Assembly (NCBI GenBank): GCA_014529385.2 | Contig: CM043969.1 | Span: 31,474,446 to 31,538,445, forward strand | Direction: 5' to 3' | DNA: 64,000 nt | Origin: Adiantum capillus-veneris | Lineage: Eukaryota; Streptophyta; Polypodiopsida; Polypodiales; Pteridaceae | Shown here: positions 1 to 11,635 of the stretch, in pieces | Numbering within the stretch: position 1 is the first letter of the stretch | Layout of the letters: the number at the start of each line of letters is the position of its first letter | The notes under the pieces: model-generated | Databases searched by the model: none | What the model was told of the DNA's origin: nothing | Seen by the model: only the letters and a program-made list of their open reading frames with translations | Made by a program: the position numbers and the translations under genes

Positions 1-943
1 GGCACACTTCACTCTATCATCCCTATGCCTCGAGAAAAGATGTCGTCATAGTTTTTATTTCTTTTTTACCACTCCCCTTAAGAGACTTAACTCTGTTAAC
101 TATTGAACCTTTAAGTATTGAGTCCCTTTCCTTTCTGAAATTCAGCCATCCTTTGCCTTTTACACTTTCAATAAGGAGAACATTAAGTGTTTGATTCCCA
201 CACCATCGATGCTCGTACATGGTTAGATGTGCCACGTAATTTTTTGAATCATGCCACAAGGGAGCTCCATTGGTGGCTCTAGAATCCCCATGCTTCTCCA
301 CTATTTGGCACCATGGCCTTTGGACATCACATCCAAGGACGGGGAAAACCACCCGATCCCTTTTTGCCATGCTTTCCTACCAACTTGAATTGACCCTATC
401 TCGATGCCCATGGCTCCGATCAGCGAGCCACAGATTTTGGCTGACTCCCCACATTGCATGTAATTTCTCAGTCTCTTGGCAAGCTCAAAAAATTCTATGC
501 CAACACGCCTACCAACGTGGCCCAGTGAGCACATACCCAACCCCCAACAAATATTCCCTAGGACATAACTTGTTTGTTTGAGGCCCAATTGACAATCCAA
601 AAAGATTAGCATGCTCCACAACTTGAGCACTGCATGCCTATCCACTGGACAATCATAACTTTCATACCGAGACTCCATTTGAGGAGCCATCTAGACCAGT
701 TTGCACAACATCTTGAAGAGCATATTCTAGAGCACCAACTTGGTATCTCAGGCACCTTCACTTGTCACCCCAACTAGACCACTTTGGAGCCTTTTTTACC
801 CAAAAAACCCGCATTAGACATACACTTCCACTATCATTTGTCTACCTAGGTCCTCCACATTGGCCTTAGCCTTTTGTCTTGCACCTGCTAGCACCCATAG
901 CTTGGCATAGAGCACTTCCTTGCATAGCCCAACTTTGGATGCA
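1..943 (-). repeat. TE-A 3' LTR, partial
   Basis: Matches 7480-9119 in the same orientation over most of its length, for example the stretch around 280-480 against 8370-8590. It lacks roughly 650 bp found at about 7565-8215 in the other copy, so one copy carries an indel. Both copies end at the same TGCA. It continues beyond the left edge of the window. Short open frames within it are not genes. Confidence 0.75.
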
Positions 944-1145
944 TCATCATTGCCTACCCCCTATTGAAAATTCATGTTCAACCAAAAGTAGCTTTATTGA
1001 ACTTAAAACTCGCAACACTCTGTAAACACCCAAGCACACTCGAAAACGCACAACCATACATACAATATGCACAAGATTGTATGTCTGTTACTCTTGAGTC
1101 CCTTTAAGCGGGTTGCCCAACCCCCCTAGTCACAATCTAATTCAC
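944..1145 (-). other. TE-A 3' untranslated stretch with candidate polypurine tract
   Basis: Non-coding. On the minus strand a purine-rich run with GGGGGTAGG lies at about 951-966, just upstream of the 3' LTR start, where a polypurine tract is expected. It is separated from the LTR by a few bases, so the call is tentative. Confidence 0.3.
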
Positions 1146-2357
1146 ATCGGGCACCATTCCTCTATCAAAGTATAGCTTCAGCTGTACACCATTTACCATG
1201 TGCCTGAGAAGATTACCATTATCTCTCACCAACTGATAGGTCCCATTCAAAAAGGCCTTTTGCACTTTGTACGGACCCGTCCATTTCTTCTTGAACTTCT
1301 TCTAGAAGGTGAAGTCCAAGTAGCTCTTGTACTTCATTACTAGGTCTCCTTCTTCTATCTTCTTGTTTGGCAGAATCTCATTGACTTTAGCCACTCATTT
1401 TTCTCGTTGCTTCACATAGTAGTCTACTGCTACTTCCCTATCCATCTGCAATGTTTCAAGAAAAACAATCCTATCTTGTAAGACTTCATGTGGAGTGGCA
1501 TTGATACGCCACATACCTTTCAAATTACCCAGTTGCACATGCACTGTAGCACCGTCTCTTTACCACATACTAACTCAAATGGAGTGAAGTTGGTTTCCAC
1601 TTTGTAGGACGTACGATATGCCCATAGACACTTCTCTAGATTGATCTCCCATTTTATCTCCTGCTTATACACATACTTCGTCAACATCTTGATGATTTTC
1701 CCATTGGAACTCTCCACCAAACCATTGCATTGGCGATGATATGGTGAGGAAAACTGATGCTAAATCTTTAGTTCCTCCACCAATGCCCGCATAAGCTTGC
1801 TTCTATATCCTTGGCCTCTATCAGAAATAAGTACCCATGGCACTCCAAAACGGCAATAGAGTTTAAAAAAAAAAGTGGGCTACAACTTGTGCATTTACCT
1901 CATTCGCAGCTTTGGCCTTGACCAACCTGGTGAGGTAGTGGATGGCTACCACAACATACTTCTTACCACTTCTAGAGTTAGGGAGTGGAAAGATGGCATT
2001 CAAACCCCACTTCTCAAAAGAATTCTAAGCAACAATGGCCCCTTGTGACTTGGCTACCAAGCACCTTTCTCCCATAGTCTGGTATTCATGGCAGGTCTTG
2101 CATGAATAATGCACATTCTTCACTATTGAAGGCCACCAAAAACCCACCCTCAACACTTGAAACAATACTTGATAATTCCCTTGGTGTCCACTCTCCTCAT
2201 GACATTGCTCCAGCACCAAGTTAATCTCTTCTTTGTAGAGAACTCCCCTCAGCACCTTGTCTCTACCGTAGGTCATTAGGTCTTCACCTGCTATTGTAAA
2301 TTGCGAGCTTTTTGAACTATCCTCCTCCTCTATAGTCTGGACAAACCTTGAGGACAC
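1146..2357 (-). pseudogene. TE-A integrase, decayed
   Basis: The N-terminal zinc-binding module is visible at about 2060-2260 (two His near EQCHEESGHQG, then CKTCHEYQ). The core follows from 2020 leftward with KWGLNAIFPLP and KKYVVVAIHYLTRLVKAKA. The C-terminal part ends in HMVNGVQLKLYFDRG near 1170. A TAG stop at 2025-2027 and several frameshifts between 1520 and 1900 break it. The first catalytic Asp position (expected DFI/DFV after WG) reads as Asn-Ala. It follows the second RNase H domain, as in Tat-type pol. Integrases insert the cDNA copy into the host chromosome; this copy cannot be active. Confidence 0.75.
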
Positions 2358-2359
2358 TG

Positions 2360-2790
2360 CCCTGTACCTGTGTATGTGGCCGGGAGCACATATACGCTTG
2401 CAACATGTACCTGCACCTTGATGCTTGCTAGCTGGTCTGCCTCTTGGTTTTTCTCTCTCTTCACATGCTTGAACTGGATCTCCCTAGAGAACTACTGTAG
2501 CTTTTTGATGGTAAATAACCTATGCTTTAAGAAATCATGCTTTACTTGCCATTGTCCTAACAATTTCTTGATGAACAATAACGCATCATCTTTGACCACC
2601 AACTTGGAAATGCCGAACTTGACGCATTGTTTCAAACCTAGATGGAGAACAAGATATTCGGATTCATTGTTGGTATGGAAATCCTCAAAATCATAGACTT
2701 TGGAGAATATTACCCTGCCATATGGATCGTGTATCACCACACCTCCACTTGATTTTTGCATCACCCTCCTATACGCACCACATACCACAT
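2360..2790 (-). pseudogene. TE-A second RNase H-like domain
   Basis: The best segment, 2492-2788, has an RNase H-like layout: GGVVIHDPYGRVIF, then NNESEYLVLHLGLKQC, then KLVVKDDALLFIKKLLGQWQ. This gives an Asp-bearing first strand, an acidic helix (E-S-E) and a third Asp pair, as in RNase HI folds. It lies between the retroviral-type RNase H (2869-3295) and integrase, which is the position of the additional RNase H known in Tat elements. It continues leftward into KHVKREKNQEADQLAS, typical of the C-terminal end of such domains. A stop near 2490 interrupts it. The identification is by motif pattern only. Confidence 0.65.
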
Positions 2791-2868
2791 AGTAAAAGCT
2801 CCCACCAAGTCTGGCTCCTCTCTGGATTTATCTCATATAACTCTTGGATATATCATTAAATCAACAAC

Positions 2869-3295
2869 CTTACTGACCAAAATGTCCACCAAAATGGGAT
2901 CGACTCGTATAGTCAATCTTGAACTCGAACTTGAATTCCTGTAACTCTATCACCCACTTTAGGATCCTCCCTGGCTTTAAGTGTAACACCACTTCAGGCA
3001 ACAGATTATTAGCCGTCAACTCATAAAACTTACACACAATGAGGTGCACTTTGAACCTGGAAGAAAAAACTAATGCCATGAACCACTGCTCCGCTTCAGT
3101 GTAATTTGCCTCTCCAAGATTTATCACCCTACTTTCAAAGTAGATAGTCTTATAGCTCCTTCCTACATTCTGCATTATTACTACCCCAATAGCCATTGTG
3201 CCTACTGTCATAGCAACATCAACATCATCTTCTCAACTAGGCAGACACACCGTAGGTAGTTGACACAAAATTTCTTTCACCCTGCCAAACACTTC
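2869..3295 (-). pseudogene. TE-A RT-linked RNase H region
   Basis: The minus-strand frame at 2870-3211 contains IYFESRVINLGEANYTEAEQ and LKWVIELQEFKFEFKIDY. These correspond to the tether/RNase H part of gypsy pol (usual form SR.L...E.NY...E and RW...L.E...). Upstream EVFGRVKEILCQLPTVCLP at 3240-3300 joins it to the RT. It sits directly downstream of the inverted repeat that breaks the RT-RNase H junction. No complete catalytic set was verified. Confidence 0.65.
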
Positions 3296-3748
3296 CATTA
3301 GGCAAAATTTGGACTCACAAAGGGGCCCTTTAAGGAGTTTGACTTTACCTCTCTCTACCAAAATGGGCGCATGGATAAATTTTTGCAAACAAACTCCAAA
3401 GTTGGCGGAGGTTTGACAGTCAGAATGTCCTCTTCAAGCTCTATCTACTGATATATAGAACGCCACGAGATTCCTCATATTTTAGAAGATTCTTTCTTTG
3501 ATTCACTTAGATTCCGACAGAGTTGTCACATCATAGGTGAATCAAAAAAAGAATCTTCTAAAATATGAGGAATCTCATGGAGTGCTATATATCAGTAGAT
3601 AGAGCTTGAAGAGGACATTCTAACTGTCAAACCTCCGCCAACTTTGGAGTTTTTTTTGCAAAAATTTATCCATGCGCCCGATTTGGTAGAGAGAGGTAAA
3701 GTCAAATTCCTTAAAGGGCCCCTTTGTGAGTCCAAATTTTTCCTAATG
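3296..3748. repeat. Large inverted repeat (foldback) inside TE-A pol
   Basis: Left arm 3296-3506 and right arm 3537-3748 are near-perfect reverse complements, differing at only about a dozen positions, with a 30-nt loop at 3507-3536. The arm ends read CATTAGG and CCTAATG. Both arms contain sequence that reads as TE-A pol on the minus strand, so this may be an inverted duplication of element sequence rather than a separate MITE. No target duplication is evident. A transcript would form a hairpin stem of about 210 bp. Confidence 0.85.
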
Positions 3749-4615
3749 TTGAGCTTCTTCATCCCACTCAAAGCCATGCACCTGTTGAGCCCTCTTTTGG
3801 AGAGGATACACACACTGTGACCACATCCAAAAAAGCGTGACAAATACTTTAGATTATGCCAAATCTTGCGCTAGAGAGAGGCTCCATCAAGAATAGAGCC
3901 GTAATCTTCTCCAGATCCGCTTTAATTCCATTTTGTGACACCACATGGACTAGCAACTACGCTTGAGGTTCTGCTAGCTTGCACTTCTTAGGGTTCAAGT
4001 GACCTCCTTCTTCATGGAAAATAGCCGCAACTTTGATAAATGATCCGCCCTTGGGCTGTAACATAGAGTGTCACCCATGAAACCCCTAATGAACCTACTC
4101 AAGTAGGGGCCAAACACCCTATTCGTCTAGTCTTGGAAGGTGGCATAGGCATTCACCAAACCAAATGACATCCTGCAATATGCAAAGCATCCCCATGAAG
4201 AGATAAATGTCGTCTTCAGCTAGTCTTCAAGAGCACTCCCTATGTGAAAGTACCATGAAAATCCATACATAATAGAGTACCTCTCATGACCTACCACCTG
4301 ATTTAAGATTTCATCTTGGAACGGAAGCAGGTAGTGGTTTCTATTGGTCTCCGCATTCAATGGATTTTAGTCCATGCACACCCGACATTTCCCATTCTTC
4401 TTAGGGGTGATAACCACCGAAGAAACCCAGTCAGACTCCTTCACGGGGTATATGATACCTGCATCTAACAATTGATTAATCTCCTGCCAAAGAGCCTCCT
4501 TTTGAATCTCCCCTAACCTCCTTAGCTTCTGCACCATTGGTTTGCACCCTTCTTTGAGGACTGTCTTGTGCTTTTCACCCTTCGCTCCTCGCAAATCTTT
4601 GTACTTTGTCACAAA
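3749..4615 (-). pseudogene. TE-A reverse transcriptase, decayed
   Basis: The segment 4367-4612 holds the N-terminal RT blocks: LLDAGIIYPVKESDWVSSVV, then TPKKNGKCRVCMD. It continues after a TAA with NPLNAETNRNHYLLPFQDE and, further left, CFAYCRMSFGLVNAYATFQ, equivalent to the MPFGL.NA.ATFQ block of gypsy RTs. The YVDD-type motif region near 4090 reads GFMGDTLCYS, so the catalytic Asp pair is not intact. Several stops are present. RT copies element RNA into cDNA in cytoplasmic particles. The frame is continuous with the protease/linker segment apart from a TAA at 4652-4654. Confidence 0.8.
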
Positions 4616-4651
4616 TAGATTAGGATAGGAGTCACATAATTTGGCATAACT

Positions 4652-5320
4652 TTATTTCTCATGCTTGATCACGTCTTCACTTAGCATAGCGACTACCTCC
4701 TCTGCACATATGCCGTGAACCTGTGGTTTCACCTCTCCTCTTGCATGGGAGCCTTCAACAGTGACTCTAAACAAATTGGCATCCATCTTTAACATGTCAT
4801 CCTCACTTCCCTCTTCCTCAGTATCCCTGTAGCCCTCATCATAGGCTGTCTCACTCTCATACTCATATCTTGTTGCACCATCTTCGTCTTCTATTGCCAT
4901 AGGGTGGAAACATGTCTCTTTGTTCTTCAAATCAAACATCACCTGCCTCCCTCTCTCTTTGTCAGGCACGGTGAAAACCCTACTCCCCCAATCTTGCTTA
5001 GCCCCTATTGCAAGTAGCCATGGACTACCCAAGATGATTGAATAAGCATTATCACCTCCTTTCATCACAAAGAAATTGATTAGGCACTCAATGTCGGTCA
5101 CCTTCACTCTTACGTCTTGAGCCACACCCAAACACCGGGCTTTGGTGCGATTGGTCATTTGCATGCGTATATTTTGATTCAACTACTACTTTGACACCTA
5201 TTTCCTTCATAGTAGCCTGCACCATGATGCAAACATGTGCTCCACCATCTATATAGGCTTGAACCTACATCCTCTTTTCAATGATCGCATCCACTAAAGG
5301 AAGGACATCCGTTAGGCTAC
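4652..5320 (-). pseudogene. TE-A retropepsin and protease-RT linker
   Basis: A retropepsin active-site-like motif, AYIDGGAHVCIM, lies at about 5225-5265 directly after a TAG stop. The C-terminal hydrophobic-hydrophobic-Gly element IILGSPWL is at about 5015-5040, in a different frame, so one shift separates them. Downstream, 4652-4990 is an acidic linker (for example YRDTEEEGSEDD). Retropepsins cleave the gag-pol polyprotein. The DGG form rather than DTG/DSG is common in Tat/Athila-like elements as far as I know. Not functional here. Confidence 0.65.
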
Positions 5321-6620
5321 CCACTCTTAATGCCATGGTTTGTACTGCATGCACATTTGCTTTAGCCTTTGGTAGCCTCGTGCTAATGCTTGTAGACCAT
5401 TGTCTTTGCAGCTTGGGATTCAAAGGCAAAAACTGACCAAAGGTAATGTTAGCCTTTTGATTTTGAACATCGCTTACCAGGTCGTATTCAAGGTAGCCAC
5501 ACTCTAGCTGAAAATCTGCTTGCTTGATTTTGCGATGCCTCCTCTTCTTGCTAGTTTTTGACTGCTCCTTGCCTTCGTACACTTTCTCTTTACCTTTACG
5601 GGTCCTAGTTTCCTGCTCGATTTTGTCTCCCTTTCCATCCTTGCTCATTTGTTGGCCAAGACTTCAACATCATGCTCATTCACTCCAATGATGTTCACCC
5701 TGGGGACTTCACCATCATCCGGAGGAGCTGATTGCACTTGATTCTCGACTACTTGCTCTCTCGGGCCATTGAAAAGTGCTTGACCTCTACCTTTGCCAAA
5801 CAACATATAAATACCACCTCTTTCTCTTGGTGGACGAGGGAAATATGGCGCATAGTGTCCTTCTTCGTCGCAATTGTAACACCGGTTAGGAAGTGGCCTT
5901 GCCTTGCCCCTTCAACTCCTCTTGACAGACCTCTATCCATCACGCTTAGCCACAATTCTTGCATTTGCTCAGATAAATCCTGCACGGTTCGTACCCATTT
6001 TTGTGGCACAAAGGCTACACCTTGGTTCACATGGTTCTGATCATGAACATCATCCCTCAGACTCTAAGGTTGGATAGGCTCCACTGCTTCATACATGCCC
6101 TGTTCAATCTTCTTTTTTATCTTCTTGCTCTTTGCTTTTGCAATGGATCGTGCACCATTGTAGTTCTCTAGGAGATCAAAATGGACCACTTTTTCCCTCA
6201 ATTTAGGATGCATGCATGCCATGAACTTATCTAGTTTGAAGTAGTCGCCATTGACCAATTACATGGCACCGCTAACTTTTTCCAACACACTTCAAACGAT
6301 CCAAATACAAATTGAATTCTTCACTTACATCTTGTTTGAGCGTCTTCAGTTTGGCATCCATCTCAACTGGGGATGTCTCTTTGCGGGAATAGTGTAGGAA
6401 ACGCGCTCGTAGAGCCAGTCAAGCAGGCCTCGGGCCTCGGCTCACCTTCCAAAGCTTCGTACCATACCGTTGCTTTTTCATGCATCACCAACGGGAATGT
6501 CTGCATCTTGTTGCCCTTGTTTGACACACACAATGATAGCATATACAACTCAAAGTGTGCAATCCGCTAATTAGGATTCTCTTCACCTGTAAAAATTGGC
6601 CCATAGCTTTGAGACGCCAT
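5268..6620 (-). pseudogene. TE-A gag with zinc knuckle, decayed
   Basis: A likely start ATG lies at 6618-6620 (MASQSYGPIFTGEENPN, then TAG at 6567-6569). Next comes FELYMLSLCVSNKGNKM with an MHEKATVWYEAL block, resembling the capsid block (A..W...L) of plant gypsy gag. After more stops (TAG at 6064-6066) a CCHC-like knuckle, CYNCDEEGHYAPYF, appears near 5835-5880 with the last Cys replaced by Phe. A lysine-rich segment (5540-5648) follows before the protease. Gag forms the particle and binds RNA. At least one shift separates the blocks. Confidence 0.65.
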
Positions 6621-7479
6621 GACGACCAACACCAAAAACTACTTCTCTTTATCTAATTAGGAGCAATCAGTGTGCTCCTTTGTGGGGGAACTAGAAGATG
6701 GAGAGGGGGAATGGCAAACACACATGGAACACAAATGGATGCCTCTATATAGCTCAGGGTATCACAACACCCCTATCCTCTTGAAAACACCTTCAGAAAA
6801 ACAGTTCGCACTAGCAGGGCCCCACCTGCACTTCACCCAATGCACACCTGCTTTGCAAAGTCCTCAGTTAGTGATCACACCAATCTTGCCCGCTTCTCAC
6901 ACTTTCCACAAACTCAACACCTCTCTCTCTTTCTTTGTCACATACACGGGGGGCCCGAAGAGACGCACACGCTCACACACACCAGCACCGGACACCTTGG
7001 AGACGATCAAAGAAGAAAGAGAGAGGGGAGAATAGTCAGCACAAAACCGTGGTAGTGATAAGCTTCTTTCTCGACAAAATGCCACGTATAATCACCATAA
7101 ACTATGCTACACAAGAGACACACTGGCCTTGGCTCGGCTTCGTTAGTGCAACTTTGATGCCAAAAAACTTTCTCTACAAAGCTCTCGCCCTTTCAAATCG
7201 CTTCACGACCAATGATTCCGCACTGTGTGCTAGCTTCGACCCCATGAGCGCACGAAACTCTCTTCTTTTTCCCCTCTCAATTTTTTTCCTCCACCAAGAA
7301 AGAATTCCTGTTTCTTGAAAACACTGACCCGTCTCTTTTTTTTCTCCTCAAAGATGTATTCCTTTTCTTCCTTGGGAACGAGGCTTAAAGCTTCCCCCTT
7401 TCATACACACTTTCTCAAAAAAGTGAGACCTAGCAGTTAGCAACAGTGCCCGCACTATTGCTCAAGGCTTAGTCTTCAA
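6621..7479 (-). other. TE-A 5' leader or inner LTR, non-coding
   Basis: No counterpart is available because the left LTR copy is cut off before this part, so it may be the 3' end of the 5' LTR or the leader. A plus-strand TG at 6671 is a candidate LTR inner edge. Open frames here (for example 6670-7318) resemble no protein and have low-complexity composition. Confidence 0.4.
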
Positions 7480-9119
7480 AGAGTTCTTATTTCTTTTTTT
7501 CACTCCTGTTAAGTCTCTGTTAACTATTGAACCTTCCCTTAAGTATTGAGTCCCATTCTTTGTAAAGGAAACCCTTAGTGCTGCGTTGGGTAAAGGAGAC
7601 TTTCATTGTTTGCAGTGCATGATGAGACTTACCTTTCATTTCACATCCTGACATGTGTTTACTTTTCTTGCATTCTATTATTTCAAAATGCTAAAGTGAA
7701 GCTTCACCTAGCATAATTTTAGTAAATTTTACACACATAAATATATGTTTTTCTTTTTTTGCATTCTGTTATGCTAAAGTGAAGCTTCATCTTGTATAAT
7801 TTTATTAAATTTTATACACACATATATTAATTAATTCTTTTTCTTTCACCTTTCATTTCACAACTTCACATGGCTTTATATTTCTTGCGTTTTATAGCTT
7901 GATTCCAGTCAATGTTAACGTTCAAAAAAATCTCTTTTATTAAGTGGCTTCTGATTGAGTTTCCTCCTCACAAAGAGGAAAATCGGAATTACTAGCAAAA
8001 ATTTTGAGTTGCAAAATTTTTGGAGAAATTTCTCACATATTTCATCGGCATTTCTTTCATTTAGGATGGTTTGCAGCTAGCTAGTCTCGATTTTTAATCG
8101 GCTTAAGACTAAGCTGAGGCAATCCTTTCCTAAACACTAATGCCAGTGTAATTCAACCTAACAATTTTATCACTTTCTTATTGTTTTTGAAAGCTGTCGT
8201 GACCTTTTCACTTGTTTCAAATTCAGCCATCCTTTTTCTTTTACATTTTCAATAAGGAGAACATTAAGAGTTTGATTCCCACACCATTGAACGTCAAGAG
8301 TTCGATTCCCACACCATCGAGCTTGTACACGGTTGGATATGCCACATAATTTTTTTAATCATACTACATGGGAGCTCCATTGCTGGCTCTGGGATTGCCA
8401 CGCTTTTCGACTATTTGGCACCATGGCCTTCGGACATCACATCCAAGGACAGGGAAAACCATATGATCCCTTTCCGCCATGCTAGCCTACCAACTTGAAC
8501 GGAGCCTATCTCGATGCCCATGACTCCGATTAGCGAGCTGTAGATTTTGGCGACTCCCCACATGGCATGCAATTTCTTAGACTCTTGGCAAGCTCAAAAA
8601 AATTCATGCCAGCACACCTAGCAACGCGGCCCAGTGAGCACATAACAGATCTCCGACAAATATTCCACAGACCATAACTTGCTCGTTCGAGGCCCAATTG
8701 ACAATCCAAAAAGACTGGCATGCTCCACAGCTCGAGCACTTTACATCTACCCACTCATATTGGCTTGGGAAACTTGTCCTCATTTGCCCCTGTTTGTCGG
8801 GGATCTGCAAAGCATTCTATCTTCGGAGAATCATAACTTTCATATAGAGACTCCGTTTGAAGAGCCATTTGGACCAACTTGCAAAGCATATTGAAGACCA
8901 TATTCTAGAGCACCAACTCGGCATCTTGAGCACCTTCATGTGTCACCCCAACTGGACCATGTTCGAGCCTTTTTGACCCAAAAAACAACAATAGACATAC
9001 ACTTCCACTATCATTCGTCTACCGAGGTCCTCCACATTGGCCTTAGCCCTTTGTCTTGCACCTGCTAGCACCCATGCCTGGCATAGAGAACTTTCTTGCA
9101 TAGACCAACTTTGGCTGCA
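7480..9119 (-). repeat. TE-A 5' LTR, repeated part
   Basis: This is the direct-repeat partner of 1-943, plus about 650 AT-rich bases (7565-8215) missing from the left copy. It contains a local duplication of a TTTGATTCCCACACCAT-like phrase at 8270-8315. The outer edge is TGCA ending at 9119. The true left edge may extend to about 6670. Confidence 0.7.
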
Positions 9120-9303
9120 CCAACGTGCATAACTTTAGGATAGACCACACTCTTCATAGTTTCATGTTTATCCACATAGTTATTGTTTCATGTTTTAATA
9201 TCAATTTTTTGAAAGTTTATATAATGTTTTTAATTTTTTTTCACAAGCAAAATAGGGGGAAACACAAAAATTATGAGCGTCGCTTATGTGCAAGTTCTAA
9301 AAC

Positions 9304-10742
9304 AATATCAGGGCTCAAGAGGAGCAAGGACAGGAAAGATTGGAACCACAGGTTGTGGCTGAGCCTGAGCCACCTATAGTACGTAGATCTGGACGTGTCA
9401 CGCGACCTCCTGATAGGTTTGTTCCATTTATGAACTATGTCATGTTGACTGATTGCAATGAGCCTTCATGTTACAAGGAAGCAGTGCAAATGAAGAACTC
9501 CGGGAATTGGCAATTGGCCATGCAGTCAGAGATGACAGCTCTGCATAAAAACCAGACATGGAAGCTAGTTAAATTACCACGGGGCAAAAAGGCTCTACCT
9601 TGTAAATGGGTTTACAGGTATAAGATCACCGCTCATGATAGTCAGCCAAAGTACAAAGCAAGGCTTGTTGCCAGGGGCTTTAAGCAAGAACAAGGCATTG
9701 ACTTTGATGAAGTCTTCTCTCCAGTAGTCAAGATGACTACATTGAGATGATTTCTTGCATTGGTTGCCATATTAGATTTGGTGTTGTACCAAATGGATGT
9801 CAAGACAGCGTTCTTGCATGGTGATTTAGATGTGGAAATTTACATGCAGCAGCCAGAAGGGTTTGTTGAGAAAGGCAAGGAATATTGGGTATGCCAGTTG
9901 TTAAAGAGTCTTTATGGCTTAAAACAATCACCGAGGGCTTGGTACCATAAATTCCACAAGTTTATGCTTTCTCAAGGCTACAAACGTAGTGAGTTCGATC
10001 ACTGTCTATATACAAAGAAGGCCAAGGATGGTAGTTGGCTGATCCTTATTTTGTATGTGGATGACATGTTGATTGCTGGCAAGCACTTGGAAGAGATTTC
10101 AGCTTTGAAGTCAAAGATGGCAAAATCGTTTGACATGAAAGACATGGGTGAGGCAAGTCATATACGTGGTATGCGCATTGAGAGAGACAGATCAAAGAAG
10201 TTGATTTGGTTATCCCAAACAGAGTATATTGACAAGGTTTTGCAACGTTTCAATATGGAGAAGGGAAAGGCATTGAGTGTTCCATTGCCACCATATGTGA
10301 AACTTAGCAAACAAGATTGTCCTGTGTCTGAGGAAGAAAAGGCTGAAATGGATAAGATTCCATATGCGTCTGCAGTGGGTAGTTTGATGTATGCAATGAT
10401 TGCTACTCGCCTAGACATTGCATTTGCAGTGGGAGTACGTAGTCAGAGGCATGCAAAGAATCAATTTGGCTTAATCGACTAGTAACAGATTTGGGAATCA
10501 AAGAAGAGATGCCTGTGCTATATTGTGATAGTCAAAGTGCTATACAATTGGCTCGCAATCCAGTTTATCACTCAAAGACAAAGCATGTGGATGTGAAGTA
10601 TCATTTCATCAGGGAAATGCTCGAGGATAAGCAACTTCAGCTTGTCAAAGTTCACACCACAGAAAATCCTGTTGATCTACTTACAAAAAGACTTCCCTCA
10701 GAGAGCTTTGCGCATTTTTGCAAGCAGTTAGGTGTAGGGTAG
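9304..10742 (+). pseudogene. Ty1/copia pol fragment (RT and RNase H), internally deleted
   Basis: Typical copia RT blocks occur in order: [12 protein letters not shown] and [19 protein letters not shown] at the integrase-RT joint, [32 protein letters not shown], and LILYVDDMLIAG with the catalytic YVDD intact. The RNase H end follows as DSQSAIQLARNPVYHSKTKH and VKYHFIREM. One TGA (9748-9750) interrupts the RT. Near 10440-10460 the frame jumps from the start of the RT-RNase H connection directly to ESIWLNRLVTDLGI, so about 200 bp of RNase H is deleted and the frame changes. Gag, protease and integrase are absent: the element is 5'-truncated. The natural stop TAG is at 10740-10742, 89 bp before the LTR. 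Confidence 0.9.
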
Positions 10743-10818
10743 TACATCACTTCTCTACATCTCTTGTATATTAGCTTGTATAGTAGCTTCTCTCACACTT
10801 AAAGTGCCACATTGGACT

Positions 10819-10831
10819 TTAAGTGGGAGGT
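10819..10831 (+). other. Copia polypurine tract
   Basis: The purine-rich run AAGTGGGAGG lies immediately before the TGTTGGGG start of the 3' LTR, the expected primer site for plus-strand cDNA synthesis. Confidence 0.75.
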
Positions 10832-11066
10832 TGTTGGGGTATAAAGCCCAATCTGGTCGCCCAGGTAAGTGGGCAGGCCGCCAGGTATGTACACATATTC
10901 TTTTGTAAAAACCTAATAAGAACTCACTATGCTCTACACATTACAGTAGAGAGAGTTCACCATATCATCGTGCTCTTCTTCTCGCACTCTCTCTCTCTCG
11001 CGTCTCACTTCCGCTCGTACTCCTTCAAGGGCACTGGTTTCAAACCTGAGTGTATTTGAGGCAACA
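10832..11066 (+). repeat. Copia 3' LTR (235 bp)
   Basis: Begins TGTTGGGG and ends GGCAACA, giving the TG...CA termini and a short inverted TGTTG/CAACA terminal repeat. A TATAAA lies at 10840-10845. The partner 5' LTR is missing, so the right edge rests on the terminal inverted repeat alone. Confidence 0.7.
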
Positions 11067-11588
11067 TTTAAAGAATTTAGATCTGTACTCTATACATGCC
11101 GATCATGTATCCATAATGCCCAAAGCTATCGACATAGATTTTACTTTGTAATCTCATAAAATCATGTTTGAGGTGGTCTGCAATGGACATGGTTTTGTAA
11201 CAACAAGCGCTATGGCTTTAATATATGAAATCTTTGATCTTGAAAATTAGTTTCCATGTAGAAATTTCTTTGAAGATTTGATTTTTACTGAGGGGTTTGA
11301 TGCTTATACAAGTATGCTTATTGGTGAATACTAGGGGTTCATAACTAATATAGAAAGTGTTGAACCAATGTTGAGAATTATGCTAGTGGGGAGTATTACC
11401 CATCACTCATAAGCCTGCATCAAGATTGGCCATGTAATTGCATCATGGTAGCATTTTTGAGGCTGCAAAGCTATATCAACCAATGCTTCAAAGGTAGGGG
11501 CTAGTTGGTTAGTTTAGGAGAGGAGGCAAGGGTGCCTATTCATGCATTGGATGGAAAAGAGGCATGGGATGGGTTTAGAAAACCTTTA

Positions 11589-11635
<47 letters not shown>

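Larger units (their letters stand above)
1..9119 (-). mobile_element. TE-A: Tat-like Ty3/gypsy retrotransposon, decayed, 3' LTR cut by window edge
   Basis: Reading on the minus strand the order is long LTR (right), gag with zinc knuckle, retropepsin, reverse transcriptase, RNase H, a second RNase H-like domain, integrase, then the start of the other LTR copy at the left edge. The two RNase H domains and the DGG-type protease site are what I know of the Tat lineage; the assignment is an inference from that. All frames carry stops and shifts, so the copy is dead. The terminal TG at the right boundary (plus-strand TGCA ending at 9119) matches the same boundary at 943 in the left copy. No primer binding site was found with confidence. 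Confidence 0.75.

Noticed and set aside
6670-7318. Overlapping frames of about 60-127 codons on both strands
   Set aside because: Low-complexity leader/LTR DNA next to TE-A gag; no conserved pattern.
8530-8894. Open frames within the TE-A LTR
   Set aside because: They lie in LTR sequence, differ between the two LTR copies and show no motifs.
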